Source: Linyphia triangularis (lineage: Eukaryota; Arthropoda; Arachnida; Araneae; Linyphiidae). From it: a stretch of 64,000 bases of DNA. The notes below the pieces were generated by a model, which did no database searches, had not been told where the DNA came from, and saw only the letters and a program-made list of their open reading frames with translations. A program made the position numbers and the translations under genes. The stretch covers positions 31,762,433 through 31,826,432 of the forward strand of contig OZ021724.1 in NCBI GenBank assembly GCA_963978545.1. Reading direction: 5' to 3'. Shown piece after piece: positions 56,076 through 64,000 of the stretch. The stretch's first letter is position 1, and every line of letters starts with the position of its first letter.

Positions 56076-58056
56076 TGTTGAATATTGCACCTTTGTTGGC
56101 GACAATATGGCGCTTGGTGGATTATTGTGGAGGAAAATGTTTTGAATTCAATAGCAGAAGTTATACTTTTATCTTTAGTTGCTCGCTCTGTATTGATCTC
56201 TCAATTCCCTGAAAGTGTTTAGCTTTTGGATTATTACCCATCAGATACTATGCAAGCTATTTTCAGAATTCGGTTGAGCAGTTTGCATGTTTTATCGCAC
56301 TGTTTCTGTGTAATGGTGAAAATAAAACTTCCTCTTTTTTATCACGCAATTTCAAAGTATGCGCATGTATTCCGCCAGTAGAGTGTAACTCAGTTTTGAA
56401 AATTGCAAATAAAAGTAAAGTGGCAAAATTAAGAGGGTTGGTTGGTTGTTTTCAGATTATCTGGCGCCGTCAGCAACACGAGGGCTATAATGCGCCGAAA
56501 CATTCGTCATTAGACAAGCCAACATACATTTACAAACACCCATGCCTAACATGGGACTCGAACCCGCAACCTCGCGGTCTAGAAGCTAGCACGCTAACCA
56601 CTATACCGTTTGGTCGGGCAAAATTAAGAGGGAAAAAGAACGTTATGTGTAACAAAGATTTACATTTGAAAAGAAAAGTTATACATATATATTGAGGAAC
56701 ATTTCTGTAGGTCTGTAGGTATTACAATTGACAAATTCTAATAATTACGAAATTATATTTTAGCACCATGGATTATGTCCTTTTAAAAATTGTGCGCTTC
56801 ATCAGGAGTCGAAGCCTCTCTTAATAATTTCAGACGAAGTTTATCATTAACATGGTATTTGAATCTAAATACAATCCAATATTCAAACGATTAGCACTTA
56901 AATCGAATTGTATAGGAAATTCTTCAACTTTAGTGTTTTTATTGATGATCGACTCGTTTTGATGATCCATAATGGTATCTGAATTGGTAAACGAATCTTC
57001 AGTTTTGCGTTTTTTAGAGAAAAAACTTCTAATATTTTTTTTCCGGCGACATGGGATTTATTAGAAAGAATATGAGAAAAAAATCAATAAGCCCAATTTG
57101 AAAATTTCGGTTGAGAGGTAAAGGGCGGGAGGTCTGAATGATTTCTGGTGTTAAATTCCCAGAAATTTATTGCTTTTGGAAATGATTGAGATACTGAATT
57201 CTATTTTAGATTTCCTTTTGAGTATTTCGTTGAATGACAAAGGTTTTTGTTTTATTTTTGAATGTACATGTTTCTTTCATTGCAGAAAAAAAAAACACTA
57301 ATATTTTGTGTATTTTATACATATTTTACCAGAGTACAGATGCATTGTAAATGGTTCAGAACTAGTTGTTGTGCCTCGTGTTTAATGATATGACTTAACA
57401 TAAATAGATTTCATTATTTTATAAAATAGAGCAATTGTGAACACTTAAAATTAATTTGTACCACGGATTTCTCCGATTCTGACATTCACACACCAAGATT
57501 CCGATTAACACCCCAGGCTTATTTCTCTTTAGTTCAACTTCGCTTTCACAAATATATTCTGCATGAAATTTCAAAAAACCAAGAAAGAAAGAAATTATTT
57601 AGGAAAACAGAGGAAAGCTTTAATTTTGACATTTCCGAAATAAAAAGAACTATTTTACAATTTTTAATGCCGATCCATACAAATATGTTCCGCAAATCGC
57701 AAACAATATAAATTTAGAACTAAAATTTCCAATTTTGTTCTACAATGACATCCAAGACACTCTTTAAATATAATAATTTTGGTTCAGCATTTGAACTAAT
57801 TGCAAGAAATTCATTCTGTGACTTTTAGTTTAAATTTTTTTAATTAGTATTCATTTTAATTAAAACAAATTAGTTTTTAAGCAATTATAATGTAAATGAT
57901 TATGATTGAAATGAGTGAAAAATGTAAATGATTAAAATTAAGAAAAAAGAAAAAGATTAAGTAATTTATGTTGTCATATATGAACGATGAAAAGTTGTTT
58001 AGCACCCAGTGAAATGGGTCTACACCCCCCTGCAAATAATTCTGCGGGCGCCCATG
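55887..58056. mobile_element. hAT-type non-autonomous element (2.17 kb) with nested SINE
   Basis: Perfect 8-bp duplication ACCACAAG (55879-55886, 58057-58064). Ends CATGGGCGTCCCC and, reversed, CATGGGCGCCCGC, followed on each side by a TGCA-plus-G-run-plus-TG word (TGCAAGGGGGTG, TGCAGGGGGGTG). Contains a T-run (about 56047-56073) and the SINE at 56438. No transposase frame is recognisable in its length. The copy at 41674 is an older relative. Confidence 0.75.
56438..56616 (-). mobile_element. SINE family A, full length, inside the hAT element
   Basis: 179 bp in reverse, perfect 16-bp duplication GGCAAAATTAAGAGGG (56422-56437, 56617-56632). The B box reads as the exact complement of GGTTCGAGTCC. 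Younger than the hAT element that holds it. Confidence 0.93.
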
Positions 58057-58129
58057 ACCACAAGTTCAAAGTTAAAGTAAACAAATTCGAAATCAATCGA
58101 TGAAAACCGTTTTCTGCAGACGACTAACA

Positions 58130-58460
58130 CAAAGAAAGAACAAAAAATACAGGCAAAAGAAAGTAACGGTGTTTTAAAGAGGGCCAATTAAAGTAATTGG
58201 AACACGGAGCAACGTAGCAAGGCCCAGGGAATCAGAACGACTTTCAAAACAGTCTCTAAACGATCATTTACAGTTTTATGAGCAATTCTGTCTCCTAGAC
58301 AGCCAAGCACTTGTTATTTTATGGGATGCTATTTCGGGGAAACTACTGATTTTGTCTGGGAAATGCTGGACTGGTGTCTGGAATTTAAAAGTTCTTAGTC
58401 CCAGCGGATGAATTACGATAGGACCCTGGTTTGTTTTTCGGGCCTTTTAATAAGCATTAT
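58130..58460. other. GC-richer island with homeodomain-type dyad
   Basis: Balanced composition against AT-rich flanks, with CCAATTA-AAG-TAATTGG at 58184-58200 and TTTTATGGG-type words. Enhancer-like by texture; no coding frame. Confidence 0.3.
58184..58200. promoter_or_regulatory. inverted TAATTG dyad, candidate homeodomain site
   Basis: A perfect 7-bp inverted repeat CCAATTA/TAATTGG with a 3-bp spacer. TAATTG is a common homeodomain core. Function is inferred from the motif alone. Confidence 0.3.
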
Positions 58461-60040
58461 GGAAATATCGATTTGTTTTTAGAGGATATTGTCTTTTAAG
58501 GGGCTTGTCCTGATGAGTTTAAGGCCATCTTGGTAAAGTTATCCAATATGAGTTAATTTTAACGAGGGCATCTAATTCTGAGGGGGATTGCTGATGGCTA
58601 TCTGATGATGGTTTATTCTTGGTAATTACGGATTTGTTAAGTTTTTTTTCTTAGGCGAAGTAGTTATTTATATACGTTATGTAATTAAGTTGTGTTTAAT
58701 ATAATAATTCGAATACTTAACATTGAACCGGGAAGTTGAGCCTCGAAATATAAAAAAATGGATAGATTGATACTTATCAGTTAAAACTTTTCAAAAATCA
58801 TGCAATGTAGAACTTGAATGCTTTTAGTATCAAGCAAGTATTGCATCACATATGTTTATATTCACAAAAGTTTTGAATTACGCACTATTTATAATTTTAG
58901 CATTAAGTAGCAGCGCAAACAGTGTTTTTGACACATTTAAAATGTTGATCTTTAATGCCGATCAATTCTTTCACCCTTTTTGTCATAAAATCTTGTAGAA
59001 AACACAAAAATTCGGTTCCTAACTTCAGTACTCTATGCAGTTTCAATTGCTTTGTAATTATAGATAATTTGATAGTTTTAAGACATATTCTTCTGATTTT
59101 GGTTTTCAGACAAACACTTTTCTTCTTCTTCCAATAGTATGGTATTCCATACAGTTAGTAAAAATGCCAAATTGTATCGTAAACTTGTACGCACATTATT
59201 TCAGAGAAACAAATCCACCCAATTTTAATACAAAGAAATAATTTAAAAAGACAAATAAATGTATTTAAAAAAAAAAGGAGAGAATAACTGCGTTCTCCAG
59301 GACTTGTTTTGAAAAGATAGTTTTGTAAAATGCGTGCAAGAATAAGAATAACGTTGACATTGTTCGTTGTTCTTTAACGTGTTGTAGTCAAATTACTTCG
59401 CTAAATCAGCAGTTTCGATGTTTATGTCTTAACATATAAATATTTTGAATTGTAAAATTCAAATCCCTATGAATCCCATCACCCGAATTCTTAATTGGAA
59501 TTTATACTTACAGGTATTTTGTAATCAGTTCTTACTTATCGATAGATTTTTTAAATACCAGTAAACCACATCCACATTTGCGAAATACACAGTAAAGGTC
59601 ATGGGTAATGACTATTAAAGTCAAAGGTGACAACTGGATACCATAATTAAGAAGGCAATCACCAAATAAAATGGGACAAATTTCAAAATCAACTGTTTTT
59701 GTCCTTAACACCACTATAATATTTTATAAAATAGGGATCTACGCCTTTAATATCCACCACCAGAAATATTCCGCCAGATTCTATTTGAAGAAAACGAAAA
59801 ACGAAGTTTCAATTTATCCTACGCTGATTCGGGCAGCTACTTATGCTGTGCGTTTCTTAAAGTGACCTTTATTAATCTTCCCCAGAATATTCTATTCCAA
59901 ACTCTAAAAGATGGCACTGTCAGTTCGATTTCTACAAAAGATGGACTTTGCTGTTTCTTACTCTGTGCTTTACATTTTCATTCCCTAAGTGCAACAAATT
60001 AATTTCGTATCAATTTCTCTTGATGTCAACTGGACTTCAA
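58461..60040. other. intergenic, no feature recognised
   Basis: AT-rich with a few 60-codon frames of no recognisable family. Confidence 0.45.
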
Positions 60041-60320
60041 TTATCTCTTAAGAGATCTCTAATGATACCGAAATTGTGACAAGCGAGCCTCTATGAAAAG
60101 CCACCTTATTGTTGGATGATCGCAATTCCTTCCTGGGCTGGATAAACAATCCCGACTCCCAACCGTCTATAGAAAAGAATGGATTATGACGCATGGTTTT
60201 AACCTTTCCTGACCCACCAACTATAGGCATCCATTATCATTGTGTACAACCGTGAAAACACTTATCGGGTGCACGCCCGACCATATTAACCAGAGTTTAG
60301 TGGCATAGCTTTTCGAATGG
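60041..60320. other. GC-richer island
   Basis: Balanced composition (GGATTATGACGCATGG near 60180, GTGCACGCCCGACC near 60270). The 60-codon minus frame is unsupported. Possible regulatory DNA. Confidence 0.3.
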
Positions 60321-61022
60321 ACGATACGTCATTGTAACTGAGGTATTAGTTCTTTTTTCTTCTTCCCGTAGAATAACATAAGAAACAAAAGAATTTTGAT
60401 AACTTTTGACAGATGTTATGTAGGGATTCGTCTTTGAGCTGTGCTGTAGCAGGATGTTTGGATTTTTTCCCCCTTCTCTAATAACAGTTGAATAGATGTC
60501 TTTTTGGAATATGACAATGTTCCGGTTCGAATGAGTTGTTGGTTTGTAATGGATGTTAACAAATTGTCTTAAGATGAGTCAGGTAGATTATTGAAGTTGG
60601 AAATTTTTTGTTGTTACTGTTTGCCAACAGTTTCTGCATTGCTGTGGTTGGTGCAAATAATTCGATATGGTAGAGTAGAATTTCTGTATTCAATCGCAAA
60701 TGAATGCCATTGCCAACATAGAGAGAGAAAATAAGGTTCCATAATACGTTTAAATTGCTGAAATGCATAAGATACATTATTAATTTAAAAATATCTATAT
60801 AAATTTAATAAAAGGCACAATCACGACCTTTTAACTGATTCTGCTAAGCAGTTTTCTCTTTCTACAAGCCAATACAAAAAAAATTCATGTTACGCCATTT
60901 GCCAACTTAAATCTCTCTTAATGATGAAAAATGGAACCTCTGATGCAAGTTCAGTCTCGACATAATAGAAGTTTGTGTGGGCTGGTTTCAAGTTTGCGTG
61001 CAAGAATATATGAACTGACAAC
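60321..61022. other. intergenic, no feature recognised
   Basis: Nothing supported; the 73-codon minus frame at 60556 has no recognisable family. Confidence 0.4.
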
Positions 61023-61024
61023 TA

Positions 61025-61275
61025 AAGCCGAATTTACATGCTATCATTTGAAGTTCCAGTTTAGGTCGCCAGTTCTGTGATGTTACTTAAGCGACCGCTG
61101 CGACATCTGTCGGTGATCACGAGAGAGCGTATGTGATTGGTTGATTTGAGTCTCCGGCCACAGTAAATAGAAAATGTTTGGTGCTCTGGAACCAGTTGCC
61201 AGGTGACGTCACATGACGTCACAATCTGGCGATCTCAACTGGAACCTCGTCTGGTAGCGTGTAAATCCGGCTTTA
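61025..61275. mobile_element. TA-flanked inverted-repeat element with two CRE palindromes (251 bp)
   Basis: The ends match as reverse complements over about 50 bp with mismatches (AAGCCGAATTTACATGCTA left; AAGCCGGATTTACACGCTA right, reversed), including AAGTTCCAGTTTAGGTCGCCAG / AGGTTCCAGTTGAGATCGCCAG. TA dinucleotides flank both ends, fitting a Tc1/mariner-type MITE, though TA is weak evidence in AT-rich DNA. The right arm carries TGACGTCA at 61204-61211 and 61214-61221. Confidence 0.7.
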
Positions 61276-61751
61276 GATTTCACATGCATTTCCAAAACCT
61301 TTTAAGCATAGCCACAGAGTTTGCATATTGCATTAGTTTTTCGATCACGTGAAACTTCGACGTAATGAACTGAGGAAAGATGATTTTCTTTGCTAAATAA
61401 TCTTCTTGCTGTAGAAAAGATTAATTTAGCTAGCAAAAAGTCATCTTAGCGCTGTTAGCTCATGGAACTGACATTATGTGATTATTTGGGACATTGTGTA
61501 GTAGGCTTTTTTTACAGGTGACTCTGAGGCTCTGATATAAAATACTGTAACGCCGTTAAAAATGGAGCCTTGTTAGCATTGATTACTTCTCTAATGCTAT
61601 TTACGAACTCAGCCCTCATACCAGAGAAGTGAACTTATAGTTAAAAAAAGAGCTTCTAATTCTTAGACAAGAGATAGTTTGCATAGTGTTGAATAAAATT
61701 AAGATTAACTATTTATTTTCTGTATTCTGTTTTGTGAAACTATTCTAATCA
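61276..61751. other. intergenic, no feature recognised
   Basis: No supported feature. Confidence 0.4.
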
Positions 61752-61877
61752 GGTATGGGTTACGTCAGCAACGTGAGATACGACCTACAACGAACATCCA
61801 TGCATAACCCGGGATTCGAACCTGGTACCTTTAGTATGCGAGACCAGAGCGCTAACCCCATAGCCATCAGGTGGGCC
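61752..61877 (-). mobile_element. SINE family B, head and partial body
   Basis: Reverse orientation. This is the best-preserved tRNA-like head of family B: GGCTATGGGGTTAGCGCTCTGG and an exact B box GGTTCGAATCC. The body diverges after the TTCGTTGT word and the AACC tail is not seen. It could be mistaken for a tRNA gene; the acceptor ends do not pair as a tRNA should. Confidence 0.75.
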
Positions 61878-61990
61878 AGGTATTGTCCAGTCAAGGCCGG
61901 TGAACACCTGGAATAAATCCAAAAAGTTCCCAAGATCCAGACTAAATTTCTGTGACAAAAATTAATTATTCGTTTGAGATGATCAATAAA

Positions 61991-62292
61991 CAACACATAC
62001 TCTTGCTCAATCACCAATACTCTTACACAATCACCAATACTCTTTCTCAATCACCTATACTCTTGCTTAACCTTAATTCTTCACCAATACTCTTATTCAA
62101 TCACCTATACTCTTGTTCAATCACCTATATCACCTATATTCTTACTCAACTACCTATACTCTTACTCAACTACCTATACTCTTACTCAACTACCTATACT
62201 CTTGCTCAATTGCCTATACTCTTGCTCAACTACCTATACTCTTGTTCAATCACCTATACTATTACTCAATCACCTATACTCTTAATCAATCA
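61991..62292. repeat. 20-bp minisatellite, about 14-15 units
   Basis: Unit close to TCAACTACCTATACTCTTAC; the central units (62141-62260) are in exact 20-bp register, outer units vary. The overlapping plus-strand frames at 61952 and 62113, rich in Tyr-Ser-Leu-Asn repeats, are products of the array. Confidence 0.95.
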
Positions 62293-62469
62293 ATAAACCT
62301 AACATTTACACATTACACATCTTTGCACATTAAACAAATTGGCTTTTTTTCAAGAGAACCAATACAAAAATTACGCCTTTTTTTACAACTTAAAGCAATT
62401 TTAAATAGTTTATTCAAAATGATATAATCAAAACAAAATTTATTTGTCACCATAAATTTATTTCTCTTT
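62293..62469. other. intergenic spacer
   Basis: AT-rich, nothing recognised. Confidence 0.4.
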
Positions 62470-62720
62470 AAGAGTAAGAAAGAAAAAAAAAGGGAGCCGA
62501 CAGTGGGAAAATACAACGATCCAACGCGCCTTGCATGTCAAAGTCACGGTCACGGTTATCAGGACCTAGGACGTATCAACAATGGCGAGAACATTTCTTA
62601 CCAGACCGTCCTGTCACTTTTCTTTTCGCATCGAAAATTTGCCTATCACTGCTTCCTTTCTTAGCAACTCATCGAATCTGTTTTCTTGCCTTTGAGAGAC
62701 AAAATAATTACTCGTATTGA
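62470..62720. other. GC-richer island
   Basis: Contains CAAAGTCACGGTCACGG (62539-62555; nuclear-receptor-like half-sites) and CAACAATGG (62578-62586; Sox-like core). The 61-codon frame is unsupported. Regulatory role inferred from texture. Confidence 0.3.
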
Positions 62721-64000
62721 ATACCCGGAGAAACTCTTCACATTTGTTATGCACTCTTCGCTTAAGGAAATGTTAATTGGAAGGTGCTTGTATGGCGTGA
62801 TTCCATACTGAGAGCTATGAATGTATATAGACCAGATCCATTTTTTGTGTTCTTTAATGTCTATATCCTGGAATGCAACTTGATGAGTGCTATCTCGATA
62901 AACAGAGACTATGGGATAAATGCTTTCACCTAATTATATGAAGAAAAAAACGATACGTCGCCATTTTGTTAATATATAGAATATTAAAAACTTGTTACTC
63001 ATTCTTTGGCAAAAACTATCAAAGCATTGCATCTTTGTATTTCAGTTCTGTATTACCGGAAATGCTGCTTTTGCAATTTGCAACTAAACCTAAATTGTTC
63101 TACACTAATGTTTATTACAATTGTAATTTGCTAACTTTGTTCTACAACAAATGTCAAAAGCTTTTGTTTGAAAATGCTCTACAAAATGCATACAATTCAC
63201 TTTAATTGATATGGAGTGGTTTTTTTTTCTATTTCATTCCATACTTTTTGTATGAACATAATTTCACAATTCTGTTAGCACCATAATTGGTTAGAACTGT
63301 CCAAGTTTTCCCCTATCAGTTAGATCAATAAAGCAATATGCAAGCGGTCCCTTTAACAATCCTGCCACTTAAAAAAACATTCACTCCAGCGATAAAATGA
63401 TTCGCATTCATACATCAAAAGGCCCAAAAAACATGTTACTGCTTTCCACACAAAACACTACTGATGTTATCCACCGCCAGAAATCGTGGTCTCAGCGAAA
63501 TTCGAATTCGAAGTGCACGCCGAGTCCAATATTTCTGAATGTCACAATTATATGTATTATCATTTTTCTTCCCTATCTTTCCTTTTTATAATTCCCTCCC
63601 TCATCGTCTCACTGTAACTTCGACTTCATTTGTCTTCTGGTTGTTGATGACGTCGCTTTTCGAATTCTATATTTTATCTATTTCAGCATCAAGAGAAAAA
63701 TGAATTCCTTTTTTCCTGACATGGTGATGGCAACATCAGATTGTTCTTTGAGTGCGACACTTGTCAGTTTCGTTGAAGGGTGAAGAAAGCTGTGGTCCGT
63801 GCGAAGCAGTCATGTTGAGCCTCTTGGATACTTGTTAATAATTCTTAGGGTCTCCACACTTTTATTATGGAAGAAGATTTTTAAATACTTTAGTGAATGG
63901 GATTTATCTTTGTCGTCGGAACTTACTATGGGCACAAAATGATACTTGATGTTATATAAAAAGAGTTCATGTATAAATGTTAAAACTGCACAATGGAACT
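62721..64000. other. intergenic to window end
   Basis: No gene recognised. A GC-richer patch at about 63400-63800 includes TGATGACGTCGC near 63645. Frames of 64-79 codons have no recognisable family. Confidence 0.4.

Noticed and set aside
61752..61877. Possible tRNA gene
   Set aside because: A and B boxes present, but acceptor arms do not pair and the sequence is part of SINE family B.
61991..62292. CRISPR-like array
   Set aside because: Continuous 20-bp units without unique spacers, in eukaryotic DNA.
61952..62427. Tyr/Ser/Leu/Asn-repeat proteins
   Set aside because: Direct translation of a 20-bp minisatellite.

Overview
The window is AT-rich, gene-poor animal DNA, most likely from an araneomorph spider. 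The reasons are two intronless paralogues of the MATH-BTB (speckle-type POZ-like) family that is greatly expanded in spiders, long AT-rich intergenic stretches, and dense small transposons and tRNA-derived SINEs. The spider assignment is an inference from gene family and texture; no species-diagnostic gene is present.

Layout: 1-29 kb has no convincing host exon. It is AT-rich DNA with short GC-richer islands that read like non-coding regulatory DNA (two contain good matches to the RFX X-box), two copies of one hAT-like MITE family, a foldback element, a solo LTR, a ~190-bp degenerate tandem array, a TTAA-flanked element and a decayed LINE RNase H. At 29282-35700 lies one complete Ty3/gypsy-type LTR retrotransposon on the minus strand. 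Its two 275-bp LTRs are identical by eye, yet its integrase core is deleted and the integrase frame is shifted. 36-48 kb holds the two host genes, both on the minus strand (39425-41068 and 45975-47609). Each encodes MATH-MATH-BTB-BACK, probable substrate adaptors of Cullin-3 ubiquitin ligases. Between and beside them are several non-autonomous DNA transposons with clean target-site duplications and a tandem ~444-bp repeat just beyond the stop of the first gene. 48-64 kb is again gene-free: SINE copies (some nested), a long hAT-type element, a 23-bp perfect hairpin, a small inverted-repeat element carrying two CRE palindromes, a 20-bp minisatellite and more GC-richer islands.

Three SINE or SINE-like families (A, B, C) occur. 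A and B have RNA polymerase III A/B boxes, and all three have copies ending in AACC-type tails, suggesting a shared LINE partner. I see no real tRNA, rRNA or CRISPR. The most informative items are the integrase-core-less but recently inserted retrotransposon, the paired double-MATH BTB genes with an asymmetric degron pocket, and the nested SINE and MITE insertions that give a relative insertion order.
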